This document shows, in pieces, positions 46,659-57,475 of a stretch of DNA of 64,000 nt. The notes beneath the pieces are model-generated. The model was not told where the DNA came from. It saw only the letters and a list, made by a program, of their open reading frames with translations, and did not search any database. Each line of letters opens with the position of its first letter. Positions within the stretch are counted from its first letter, which is position 1. Origin of the DNA: Amphibalanus amphitrite (Eukaryota; Arthropoda; Thecostraca; Balanomorpha; Balanidae); assembly GCF_019059575.1 (NCBI RefSeq), contig NW_024882028.1, forward strand, positions 186,001-250,000, given 5' to 3'. A program made the position numbers and the translations under genes.

Positions 46659-47645
46659 CCCTATTCCGGGCGGATGCCCCCCCCCCTTCAGGCTTTTCTT
46701 GTGCCATTGCCAAACGCCGCAAGACTGAAAGCTCATACTCGGTGACTTTTTCTGAACATTCATTGCGCATATTTTGATAAAAAAGTTGCCGGGTCAGGTC
46801 AGTTCAGGTCACCAGAGGCGGTTTGGTGACCCCACCTCAGAAAAGTTTGCAATCACGCCAGAGCTAGAGTTTTTGAGGGATCAATTTCTTCTCTTCAGGT
46901 TTTAGTAAGGGTACCAGTATGTGCAATTTCTATATCTCAGAATTTTTATATCTGTGACCTGAGGTCAGGCCAGACTCGTGACCTTTACATTGCAAGCCTA
47001 TGGGAAAATATTGAAACGCCTCCTGCTTCGTGTAAACGGGTCAAAACCACCCAATTCTTTCAGTATTATGGAAGATTATCTCATCGGTGATGAACCTGGT
47101 GCCGCTAATTGACAGGGGGACCGGGAAAGGTCATCTGAGGTCATGTGACGTCATAAATCGTTTTTCTGTCAATAAATCACGACATGATGGTGCTAAAGAC
47201 TCGTAAGTGGCACCAAACTGCTCGCCTGGTCAAGGCGCGTCGTTTAGTATGCAGCATGGCCATACCCCACAACCTCAATGATGAATGGCCTGACCTTGAC
47301 CTCGGGTCAAATTTCAAATTGACCTGTGAAGGTCATCGCATACTTATTTCGCATCGCCTTGACGAGAGCAACCAAAAATGTATTAATTTTATGTCTCTAT
47401 GTGTCTTAGGTAGTTTAAAAGTTATATAGGTAACTAATTCAAAAACATTTTATCGTTGAAGACCTCTGGTGACCTCAATATTGACCTGACCTGAAAATGT
47501 TTTATATAAAAGTTGTAGATCTTTAAACGACCTATCAAAAGCCGTTTCCGTTTGTCGCTGCGATGTGTAGTTTTTGAGATCTGAAGGGGGCCGAAAAGCC
47601 CCCCCCCGCCTAGAATCGAACCTTTCAGAGCCGCCCGGAATAGGG
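46659..47645 (+). mobile_element. Family C element (C1) inside A1
   Basis: TTAA at 46655-46658 and 47646-47649. Tips CCCTATTCCGGGCGG and its inverse; the right end carries an inner second tip (CCCCGCCTAGAATCG). 987 bp, non-coding, with AGGTCA words throughout and core words near 47235-47355. The A1 sequence resumes exactly on the other side. Confidence 0.9.
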
Positions 47646-47725
47646 TTAAGTGACGTCATGTCACGCACTTTTCGCCTCAAAAACGGCAAAAAAATTTAAA
47701 CGCCGCTAACAGCTTCATTCTTTAA

Positions 47726-48626
47726 CCCTCGCCGGCACAGGGGTTGGGGGTTGATGCAACCCCCCCTAAGGTTTTTTCGCAAATAACTCGCGTAAAAAGC
47801 GGCCGATCGCGACAAAACTTTCAGTACCCTCGCATTGATCAATTTTACACCTACCCTGAAAATTTCATGACCCTGACCCAAATGACCTTTGACCTGTGAC
47901 CTCTTTTCCGAGACCATGTTTGGCCGAAATCGCGATTCGGCGTATGTCGGCTCGCATTAGCCGCGCGTTTGCAAGCTTTTCGTGGTTTCAAACGTTCAAA
48001 CATGTAATTTGATGTTGTTCCCAATTCCCATACATAAGGGTGGGTGTCAAGGTCACCTGAAGGGCAGGTCAGGTCATTGACCTTTGGTGACCTCGGGTGA
48101 CCTCGGTTCACTTTTTCGAGTTTTAGGTATATGTTTCTAGACTACCTAGTTTTTGGTGCTGAATTCGAATTTAGCAACCATTTGAACATTTACGAAGTAG
48201 TTTTGGTGCCTTCGTAACATGTTACGAAGCTGTCAGAGGCGGTTGACACGTATTACGAATACCCGTCACAACCCCTACCGGTTGACCTGACCTGACCTGA
48301 CCCGACCTGGTCTAAATGCTTAAAGACATCATCTCTGATCAAAACTAACACGATATTCGTGATCAACACCCCGAAAAACCACATAGCAGCCACACTTTAC
48401 GACTTTCTAACAGGTCCCGATTTTCCCGTTTTCGGGTCATTGACCTGACCTGGAAGGTCACCCGATGACCTGGGACCTTAAAATTGGGTATCATCGGCTT
48501 CTTCTCGTGACGGGCAGCACGCTCGTTTTTTTTCGCGAAGCTCTAGCTCGACCAGGGGCCAAACGCGAGGGGGGGGGTCGTACCTTGTGCCGTCGAAGGA
48601 CGCAAAATGGCCTGTGCCGACGAGGG
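47726..48626 (+). mobile_element. Family B element (B1) inside A1
   Basis: TTAA at 47722-47725 and 48627-48630. Left tip CCCTCGCCGGCACAGG, then a hairpin with loop TTGATGCAA. The right end has an inner tip (TTGTGCCGTCGAAGG) and an outer tip CCTGTGCCGACGAGGG. 901 bp. B3 (51961-52858) is a close relative along its full length. Confidence 0.92.
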
Positions 48627-48687
48627 TTAAGGAATCAAGACGTAACAAAAAGGTTACACGTGATTCTAGGTACTTTGTCTATCTAAA

Positions 48688-49713
48688 CCCTCGCCGGACC
48701 TATTGGTTTTCTACATACGCGCCGGCCGAGGGGGGGGGGGGGGGTACGACCCCCCTCGCCGTTTCGCCCCTGGTGGAGCTAGCGCGTCGCGGAAAAAACG
48801 AGCGTGTGCGCCGTTACGAGACGCAGAGATTGGTACCCGATTTTAAGGTCCTAGGTAAACCGTTGACCTCTGAGGTCAGGTCAAGTGCCCCAAGGTACGG
48901 TTCAGTTTTTGGTGAATAACTTCGCCAAAAATGGCCGCAGAGCGCCGATTTTGGCAGCATCGTGTTCGCCTTGTCCAGGCGCGTCGAATGATATACTTTT
49001 TGTCCGGGTCAGGTCAACTTGGGGTGTTGACCTCAGGTCAAGGTCAGGTCAGCACCCCAAGGTCACGAAGTTGGTCGAAAGAGGTCATGTCGCATATCAT
49101 TCGATTCGGCAGGCCTTCCTGAGTCCATTGGTGGCTTTTTCGACTCGCTAGCTCAATTTGATCAAGAGTTATTGACGAAAAACTAAAATGACCTTGATGA
49201 CGTCATAAATGACGTCACGCAAGGTCAACATTGCAAAAGTGACGCATCTAACCTTGCAAAGAGTGCATCAAATCACGATTCTGTGTGCTTGAGATAGTTG
49301 GAGATCGTTCCCGGCGCCAGAATAGCAGTTTTCATTTTTCCCCATTGACTTATAATGGTGAGGTCACGAAAATGACCTGACCTCATATGACCTTTAGGAA
49401 AAATCCGAGATATACAAGCTGTGGAACTCATAATGGAAACTAGATCCTGCAAGTTTCATTTCCCTGTGACATCTCCTCTGGCAGTGAGGGCGTTGCGAAG
49501 TTGCGACATCTGAAGACCGTGCAGAGGTTCACTTATGACGTCATAGGTCAGTGACCTGACCTGACCTAAAAATGCAGTTGGTGTCAAAAGATCCGGATTG
49601 GATCAAAGGTCAGGTATGCCAAGTTTCAGCTCTCTATCGCCAGCGTGTTCGGAGCTATCGCGAAAAAACCCTATGGGGGGGGGGCGGCACCCGCCCCCCT
49701 CGGCCGGCGAGGG
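48688..49713 (-). mobile_element. Family B element (B2), inverted relative to B1, inside A1
   Basis: The right TTAA is intact (49714-49717) and the left reads TAAA. The double tip is on the left (CCCTCGCCGGACC, then GCGCCGGCCGAGG and the hairpin with GTACGA), the single tip on the right (GGCCGGCGAGGG). 1,026 bp. The core near 48980-49120 contains AGGTCA words and GTCGAATGATAT / ATATCATTCGA. Confidence 0.88.
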
Positions 49714-49918
49714 TTAAATGGCTATCTAGTTTTTTTTTTGAAAATTTTAGATTTTGGCCCAAAGTTTTGTCTTTTTTTGGAAAATAGTTATAAAATCCAA
49801 AATTTTGAGTGTAGGTATCGAAAAAAACGGAAAATAGGTATATCAGCGAAGTGGTCAATGTACACCTACCGATACCAATTTTTAGAAGAATCGGTTCAAA
49901 AATGTGGGGACTATTTAA

Positions 49919-50404
49919 AGGAAAAGTGTCACCTTTAACATGGGGTTTGAAACTGAGATGGCCATCTTGTAGCCCGTGTCCGAAAACCCCGAGAGTGTCC
50001 CACCTTACGGCCGATTTCGGCCTCCATTTGTAGGTATCGGCAATTTTAAAAGAAAATATGCCAGGAAATGCGTCCTTATCCTGTAATACAGCCACCCGCG
50101 GCGAGGCTTTGGTTTTTAACCAATCAGCTCCAATCAGCTCAGCTTTAACCAATCAGCTAATCTGACACAAGCCGACGAGACTGTCTTCTGAAGGCTGATT
50201 GGCTTGAGTGTGATGTCATCGCTATGACATCATACAGAAGGTGCGGTAGAGAGTACAAACATAGTACCAATATGTTAAATAGTTAAACATACTTTTTGCG
50301 AATTATGCACTTTTGGCACCAGATTTAAAAAGAACATGAAAAATAATAATGTGAAAATGAAAAGCAACGATATCTTCATATTTCACGAAGGTGGCACTTT
50401 TCCT
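49919..50404. mobile_element. Family D element (D2) inside A1
   Basis: TTAA at 49915-49918 and 50405-50408. Inverted ends AGGAAAAGTGTCACCTT and AGGAAAAGTGCCACCTT. The next inner words (TAACATGGGGTTTGA) are shared with D0. 486 bp, without G-run hairpins or AGGTC repeats, so it is a different group from A/B/C/E that uses the same target. Confidence 0.9.
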
Positions 50405-50408
50405 TTAA

Positions 50409-51582
50409 CCCGCGCCCCGCTGGGCTATTCAGCCATACGCGCCCTGCTGGGGGGGGGGGGGGGCAGATTCTGCCCCCTGTCTAACTTCCGAACTGATGGT
50501 CGTAGAAAGACGGGGAAAACGGCAATCGAAAGCTCTCAACAAGGCAGATCTTAAGAGCCCAAATTTTTTTGCTTAAGTAGGTCAGAGGTCAGGTCAAGGT
50601 CAGGTCAAGGGTACAAAATGCAAGTTTCTACAGTATCGGCCTTGCACCGTAGTTGCCGAAGAATGGACTGAGACTGATTGCCCAAAACGTGTTCTTAGAC
50701 TACCAAGACAATATTCGTTGCACACAATGTCATTCAAAGGTCAAGGTCAAGGTCAGGTCAGGTCAGGTCAGGTCACCAAAAACAAAATATAGAAAAGGGC
50801 ATGTGCGACACATGTTTTATGGGTCATTTTACTCATGGAATTCAATAGGCACACTCAATAAGTGATATGGACCACCTCTGGATGAGTTTCAGGTCGAGGT
50901 CAGGTCAAGGTCAGGTCAAGTGAGGTCAAATTTTGAAGTTGGTTGTTAAGGCCTAAAAAGGTGTCTATCCGATGCAGTTTTTCACGGCGAATCGAATGGT
51001 GCTATTTTTGTTTCCGTACGAGGTCTAGAACTTCCAAAAAATCATTTTTTCAAAAAAAATGTGTGTCGTGACGTCATAAAATTTTGAATAACTCCCACAT
51101 TTTTGAACCGATTCTTCTAAAAATTGGTATGTAGGTGCATATAGACCACTTCTTTGACATATATTCCGGTTTTTTCGATAAACTCAAAATTTTGGATTTT
51201 ATAAATATTTTCCCAAAAAAGTCAGTTTTTTGGAAAAATTTTGGCCAAAATCCAAAATTTTCAAAAAACCGAGATAGCCATTTGATAGACAAAGTAGAAT
51301 CACGTATAACCTTTTTTGTTACGTCTTGATTCCTTTAAAAATGAAGATGTTAGCGGCGTTTGCAATTTTGCCGTTTTTGGGGCGAAAATGGCGAACATGA
51401 CGTCACTAAAACGTCAATTTCTCAAAAATTTTCCGACGGATTTCGCTCAAATTTTCAGGAACCGTGTCAAATTGATGTATGATAAGGTACTGAAAGTTTG
51501 ACGCCGCTGGCGTGACGCGTTTAGAAGTTATTGGCGAAAAACGGGAGGGGGGGCAGATTCTGCCCCCCCCGCGGGGCGCGGG
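50409..51582 (-). mobile_element. Family A element (A2), complete, inverted relative to A1
   Basis: It shares TTAA 50405-50408 with D2 and has TTAA at 51583-51586. Double-tip end left (CCCGCGCCCCGCTGGG, spacer CTATTCAGCCATAC, GCGCCCTGCTGGG, then the hairpin with CAGATTCTG). Single tip right. 1,174 bp, with dense AGGTC arrays at 50580-50780 and 50890-50930. It serves as the template for reading A1. Confidence 0.92.
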
Positions 51583-51960
51583 TTAAAGTTAAGACATCAC
51601 GACACACAAAATTTTTGACAAATGATTTTTTTGAAGTGCTAGACCTCGTACGGAAACAAAAATAGCACCATTCGATTCGCCGTGAGAAACTGCGTCAGAT
51701 AGACACCTTTTTAGGTCTTAACCTTCGCCCCAGTGGGGGGGGGGGGGCATATATTACCACCCTGTCGCGTTTTTTTGCGTGTGAATAAAAAACCGCGGCG
51801 CGGCTTGCAGTAGCTTGTTATAGGTACTCAATTTTGGATAATGTGTAAAATTTTTGACCTCAGGTCATGTCAGGTCAGGTCACCAGGTCAAGTTACCTGA
51901 CCAAGCCTAAAAAAGTTCTCAATCATGTCCAGCCTGCAGTGTTTGTCAGAGAGGTTTTAA

Positions 51961-52858
51961 CCCTCGCCGGCACAGGGGGGGGGGGGTTGGTGCAACCCCC
52001 CTAAGGTTTTTCGCAAATAACTCGCGTACAAAACGCCGATCGCGACAAAACTTCTAGTACCCTCGCATTGATCAATTTTACACCTACCCTGAAAATTTCA
52101 TGACCCTGACCCCAATGACCTTTGACCTGTGACCTCTTTTCCGTGACCACGTTTGGCCGAAATCGCGATTCGGCGTACTCGTATGTCGGCTCGCATTAGC
52201 CGCGCGTTTACAAGCTTATCGTGGTTTTAAACGTTCAAACATGCGATTTGATTTTGCTCCCATGCATAAGGGTGGGTGTCAAGGTCACCTGTAGGTCAGG
52301 CCAGGTCACTGACCTTTGGTGACCTCGGTTCACTTTTTCGAGTTTAACATGTTTCTAGGCTAGTTTTTGGAGCTGAATTCGAATTTAGCAACCATTTGAA
52401 CATTTACGAAGTAGTTTTGGTGCCTTCGTAACATGTTACGAAGCTGTCAGAGGCGGATGACAGGTAGGCACTACGAATACCCGTCACGACCCCTACCGGT
52501 TGACCTGACCTGACCTGACCTGACCTGACCTGACCTGGTCTAAACGCTTAACGACATCATCTGTGATCAAAACTAACACGATATTCGTGATCAGCACCCC
52601 GGAAAAACCCTTAGCAGCCACGCTTTACGACTTTCTAACAGGTCCCGATATTCCCGATTTTTGTGTCATTGACCTGACCTCAGACCTGGAAGGTCAACCG
52701 ATGACCTAGGACCTTAAAATCGGGTATCATTGGCTTCCTCTTGTGACGGGCAACACGCTCGTTTTTTTCCGCGAAGCTCTAGCTCCATCAGGGGCCAAAC
52801 GTGAGGCCCCCCCCCCTTGTGCCGTCGAAGGACTCAAAATGACCTGTGCCGGCGAGGG
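51961..52858 (+). mobile_element. Family B element (B3) inside E
   Basis: Left TTAA at 51957-51960; the right site has become TTAT. Tips CCCTCGCCGGCACAGG and CCTGTGCCGGCGAGGG, with an inner tip TTGTGCCGTCGAAGG. 898 bp, very similar to B1, including GTATGTCGGCTCGCATTAGC. A run of about six TGACC pentamers lies at 52500-52535. Confidence 0.92.
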
Positions 52859-53191
52859 TTATACTTGGTGGATTGCACGATGTTATGGGCACCTATAATT
52901 TGTATATCTCGGACTTTTTATATCCGTGACCTAAGGTCAGGCCAGTAGCATGACCTTTGCATTATAAGTCTATGGAGAAACATGAAAATGCCTCTAGATC
53001 CGTGTGTACGAATAGGAACAGTCCACATATTTCAGAATCACAATGATTTGGGCCCCCCGTGACGACCAAGGTGTATTTTTTTGCTAATAGCCTCTAAGAA
53101 GGTCATCCGAGGTCATTTGAGGCTACAAACATATTTTTGCCAATAACTCTCGATTGGAAAGAGATAGAACGCTGAAGATGGCTTCATTGTA

Positions 53192-54152
53192 GGGGAGAGC
53201 GGGGAGAGTTGTATCATGTCCAAGTTGTATCAGGGCGAATTGTGCCAAACTTATCCAATAGATAGCGCTCGTGACACGACCAGCCGACGAGGTTTTCCGG
53301 GCGCCATCTTTCCCTGTTCTGTCGTGTGGCTGGGTGGACGCGTTTCGAGGTGAGAGCCGATTTTATGTTTTTTTAATGTCATTCTAAAAAAATGAGTTGC
53401 AAGAAAATGTGTGTTTTGGGCATTTAGATGTGCACGAATTTGAAAGATCTCCGTAGCGGTGGTGAGGGTAGGTTCTAAGGCTGCGTGAGTGAAAATGGAT
53501 TTATCCAGCTGTCCGCTGTTTTTGAGCACGAGAATGTTTTTTTCCAAGATGGCGGCGAGGTACATGTTGTATCAGAGCCGGGTGGGGTATGTTGTAACAT
53601 GTATGTATGTATGGGTATGTTGCTTTTGATCGCGAAAGCTAAGCCCTGTCTCGCGTTTGTAGGTAGCTAGTCAATACTCATTCCATTTCGGCACAATGTG
53701 TTGGCTTCTTTGCTCTTAACGGGCCACTTTTGCATCTAGTCTGTTGATGTTTCGTTCGTTTCGATGTTTCGTTCGGATTGCATTGACCTAAGTTTGATCT
53801 AATAAAAGTGAGGCCTTTGAGCATATACATTGTATTAACCCCATTTAATGTTGTTGTTATGTTCAAAACCAGTAGCAAGCACACTCCCTGAAACGTGAAA
53901 TACCTAGTGATACAAATTACCCCACCATGTGATACAACTCACCCAAGCCATGGGGCAAGTTGTATCAAAAACATTGTTCTATTCGGCAAACTGTAGAAGA
54001 AAAACTGGTAGAGGTAGCGGAAAAGTTACTTTGCACAAAAAAAGCAGAAGAATCAGGGAAGGAGATAGTATGGAAATAATGAGTTTATCACGGATAGTTA
54101 CGAGGTTATGGGTCTCGGAGTAAAAACTGATACAACCCACCCCAGTCTCCCC
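53192..54152. mobile_element. TA-target element (F) inside E
   Basis: TA on both sides (53190-53191, 54153-54154). Inverted ends GGGGAGAGCGGGGAGAGTTG and GGGGAGACTGGGGTGGGTTG, each followed by TATCA. Further TTGTATCA words lie inside. 961 bp, non-coding. Different from the CCGTAAAA element at 43377. Confidence 0.85.
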
Positions 54153-54304
54153 TATTTGTCTTGTCGAGGCGCATCGAATGATATGCAACATGACCTATTT
54201 GGGTCACCACGTGACCTTGACCTAAGGTCAAAGTTTGACTTTGACCTTTCCAGGTAATTTTTTTTCGAAGCGTTTGAAGGAGAGAAACACGATAGTGCCT
54301 GGCA

Positions 54305-55186
54305 GTTGGTGCGACCCCCCTTGGCGTTTGAAAACGGAGCGTCGTAGAGCTTAGCGGAAAAGACCAACGGATTGCTCTCGCCGAGATCTCGCGATTGGTG
54401 GTATATTTTTTGGTCCTAGGTCAACATTTGACCTACTTTTGACCGGTCAAAGGTCAAATTTTCGGAAAAATTTCAACTTTCCGCGGCGATTGCGGCAAAA
54501 CGGTGGGAGATATCGACTTGAAACCTTCACTATCGTGTTCCTTGATCAATTCTCTATCGTTTGGTATGTATTTCGTTTCCCTAGCTCTAAAAATGGCGCG
54601 TTGGGAGCGCCGGAAGTCGGCAAGGTCACAGTCGGCGGCAGAAATTCGAAAAATCAAAATTTAAATTTTTGAAATCTGATTGTATTTTTGGATTTAGGAG
54701 GTCCATTTGCTCCCTATAGAAGCTAATATTGCTGCATATTCCCATTGAGGTGACAAGAATTAGCAAAATAGTGGTTCGGGCGCTTTTCAAAAATAGTACC
54801 GGACGCTGTTACTCTTGTGACGTCATAGCTCCGTGACCTGACCTGACCCGGTCAAGTTTCTTATACCATATGATGGCCAATACTTGCCCTAACATGCATG
54901 GAAAGTTTCATCACGATCCATCAACCGATGTCCGTAACACCGGCAGGAAACCTCGGGCGTTGGCACTCAGTTTGTGAAAATCCGGCCGGAGGCTGTTCCC
55001 TTTGTGACGTCATAACTCCGTGACCTGACATGACCCGGTCAGATTTTTTTTTTATCAAAAGATGCGCAAGGTTTGCCCCATAAGGTACCCAAAATTTGGC
55101 GGCGCTGCGCGCCGCCGTTTTTGCACTATTTCCGAAAAGCCTCAGGGGGGGGTTGCACCAACCCCCCCCCCCTACATGGGCGAGGG
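54305..55186 (-). mobile_element. Family B-like element (G) inside E, one end lost
   Basis: The right end is intact: hairpin with TTGCACCAA, single tip CATGGGCGAGGG, TTAA at 55187-55190. The left starts within the GTGCGACCCCCC hairpin region and matches the inner part of B2, but the outer and inner tips are missing. The left border is approximate. Confidence 0.65.
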
Positions 55187-55194
55187 TTAAGATT

Positions 55195-55630
55195 ATGGGC
55201 ATGGACAATGGACAGAAATAAAGTTGAACTGATGCAAAAGCATGAACTTATTGCGAGGCACCTCTTCAACAAAACAAAACGAAACAGAGCGTCACCGAAA
55301 TAAACACACACACACACACCAGGTCCCACGCGCAGCCCCGCCGCCCCGACAGACCTTCCGACCACTACAGCTGGCCCACGCGCGCTCCACCAGCCTGCGG
55401 CCTCCCCCTTACTTTGTACGGCGGCCCGTCTGGCCAGACCGGGACGGTGCCGTTCCATGGCATATGCCGTCCCGGCCCCGGGGAGAGCTGTGGGATACCT
55501 CCCCGGGCCGGGGAGATCTAGTGGATACCTCCCCGGCGCTCCAGACGTGATACGAGCCCCAGCCCGCACCCCCGGAAAATCATATTTCCCGGGGGTGCCC
55601 CCTAACCACCGTCCGGGCGAGGGGAGCGCC
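55195..55630. other. CpG-rich segment inside element E, unlike any other copy
   Basis: After the TTAA of G comes ~430 bp of GC-rich sequence without AGGTC words, starting with an A-rich stretch and (CA)n at 55306-55320. It includes a direct repeat of GGATACCTCCCCGG (55494 and 55524). It reads like host-type DNA caught in E. No recognisable protein in either strand. Confidence 0.45.
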
Positions 55631-56626
55631 GACCCGGCCTATGATGTGACCTATGATGACCTCTGGTGACACCAATATTGCTCTAAGATGAAAAATGACT
55701 GAATACTTTCAAATGTATGTACGCACTGAGAGCTATCGACTGCTTTTTACCGCGTCTTTCTAGCCTAGCCCTCTTAGTTTTTTTTAGTTAGATGTGGGTG
55801 GTAACATATGCCTCCTCCCACTATGGCGAAGGTGGCCGAGGCCGCCACTGAGGCGCGGGTTAACAACCAACTTCGAAATTTGACCTAACTTGACGTGACC
55901 TTGACCTAACCTTGACCTGAAATTCATCCAGATGTGGTCCAATATCACTTATTGAGTGTGCCTATTGAATTCTATGAATTAAATGACCCATAAAACATGT
56001 GCCGCACATACCCTTTTCTACCTATATTTCGTTTTTGGTGACCTGACCTGACCTGACCTTGACCTTGACCTTTGTATGAAATTGTACTTGCAACACATAT
56101 TGTCTTGGTAGCCTAAGAACACGTTTTGGGCAATCAGTCTCACTCCATTCTTCGGCAACTACGGTGCAAGGCCGACACTTTAGAAACTTGCATTTTTACC
56201 TTGACCTGACCTTGACCTGACCTCTGAGCTACTTAAGCAGAAAAAATTGGCTCTTAAGATCCGCCTGGGTGAGAGCTTTCGATTGCCGTTTTCCCCGTCT
56301 TTCTACGACCATCGGTTCGGAAGTTAGACAGGGGGAGGGCAGAATCTGCCCCCCTCCCCTCCTCCCAGCAGGGCGCTTATGGCTGAATAGCCCAGCGGGG
56401 CGCGGGAGCTGCTTTCATAGTTCAATTGCCCAACTATGTAAACTGCGTGGACCGGCGACACCCGACTGAGCGCCTGGTCTGTCCGGAGGAAGTGCTATCT
56501 GCGGCTGGCCCGGGACTCTGCAGGGGATGCCGCTTCCTCCCGCCCCGTCCGCTCTATGTGGTCACCCAGTGGAGTGATAGTGCAGGGCGGCGGCCGTCGG
56601 TCACCGCAGTGCATGGTGGCGGCGCG

Positions 56627-57475
56627 ATGGCGCGACACGTCTCTCACCTGATCCTGCTGCTGCTGCTGCTGCTGCTCACCGTTATCGGTAAGATCCGAGC
56701 TCCCGGCGCTCCTCACCCTCTTGGAGTAAATATATGTAAGACGGTCTGGATCACCTTATACGGTCCATTTTGATATCATTTTTAATTAGGTAAGGTTAGG
56801 TTAGGTTAGGTTGGGTAAGGTTGGGTTAGGTTAGGTTAGGTTTGCTAATACTGATGAAAAGCAAAATATACCTGCATAGGTACTTACCAATTTTGTGCTA
56901 GCACCGAAGCTACGTCAGTACGTCATCTTCACCATACGAGCATGTTTTCCAGTAAAGAAGGGGAAGCATCGGTAGAAAATGGAGCCTCGATAAGTGTGAT
57001 TGGATGGCTGGTCACGAAATGACTGCAGCGTTTAATCAGTAATCACCGATGGTTCGATGTCGTGAATGTATGCATGTTGTGAAACTGTGAATATTCTATC
57101 TATCTTCTCAATGAGACATGCTAGTTGAAACAGTACTTCAATCTTTAGTTCTGCCAAATTCATGGTACAAAACAGTAAGTACTTATTCTTTCTTACATAA
57201 GGCCGTTTCACAAACGTTATAGGTATCGGCAGGTACTACATAAGGACACTATAAGGCGGGGGAGACGAAGCACATACTTGCATACATATTTCAGAAACAT
57301 ATGATTTGATGCATCGTGACTAATTGACGTTGACCACTGGTCACTATCAGTAAACCCCGTTTGCAGCGCGCAGCGTCTGCCAGAGTACCATAAGCCTGGG
57401 ATACCAGGACCCGCCAGACTGCACGCTCCCCGGACAACGCAACATAGAAAACCGTGATGTCGGAACAAACTTCAG
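56627..57475 (+). CDS. Possible first two exons of an unrecognised secreted or membrane protein
   Basis: Exon 1, 56627-56687: ATG then MARHVSHLILLLLLLLLTVI, ending G/GTAAG. This looks like a signal peptide, with a Leu run coded by CTG repeats. Exon 2, 57367-57475: after TTTGCAG the phase-1 join gives ARSVCQSTISLGYQDPPDC, then TLPGQRNIENRDVGTNF, ending AG/GTCAGC. The frame is open through exon 2 and only this acceptor avoids a stop. Cleavage would fall near the exon junction (VIA/RS). Two cysteines 14 residues apart suggest an extracellular domain. I do not recognise the family and found no third exon; it may lie beyond the window. A CpG-rich area (56430-56640) just upstream would suit a promoter. 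The evidence is splice logic and signal-peptide shape only. Confidence 0.45.
56785..56843 (+). repeat. Interstitial TTAGG tract
   Basis: About ten TTAGG or near-TTAGG (TAAGG, TTGGG) units in a row, inside the intron of the putative secreted-protein gene. TTAGG is the ancestral arthropod telomere repeat. This is a short internal tract with no other sign of a chromosome end. Confidence 0.85.

Larger units (their letters stand above)
51722..55859 (+). mobile_element. Family E element, itself carrying three or more insertions, inside A1
   Basis: TTAA at 51718-51721 and 55860-55863. Left tip CCTTCGCCCCAGTGGG with GGCATATATTACCACCC. The right end, inverted, gives CCTTCGCCATAGTGGG with GGCATATGTTACCACCC as inner tip, plus an outer tip CCCGCGCCTCAGTGGCGG. 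Removing B3, F and G leaves about 1.4 kb. Core words lie near 54165-54290. Confidence 0.85.
46474..56406 (+). mobile_element. Family A element (A1) split by at least six TTAA insertions
   Basis: The pieces of A1, compared with its reverse-complement relative A2 (50409-51582), are collinear across 46474-46654, 47650-47721, 48631-48683, 49718-49914, 51587-51717 and 55864-56406. Single-tip end: CCCGCGCCCCGCTGGG plus hairpin at 46474. Double-tip end near 56360-56406: hairpin (CAGAATCTG between G- and C-runs), GGGCGC, a spacer, then CAGCGGGGCGCGGG. The TTAA is intact on the left, two A's away from the tip, and lost on the right (AGCT). Without insertions it would be about 1.2 kb. Confidence 0.88.

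Noticed and set aside
48688-48691. B2 as a non-TTAA insertion
   Set aside because: The left border reads TAAA, but the right border is TTAA and the A1 sequence resumes there, so a point change in one TTAA is simpler.
55126-55569. 147-codon frame on - in the CpG-rich segment of element E
   Set aside because: Crosses the TTAA border of element G and has no recognisable domain.
56785-56843. True telomere or chromosome end
   Set aside because: Only about ten imperfect TTAGG units with ordinary sequence on both sides; an interstitial tract.
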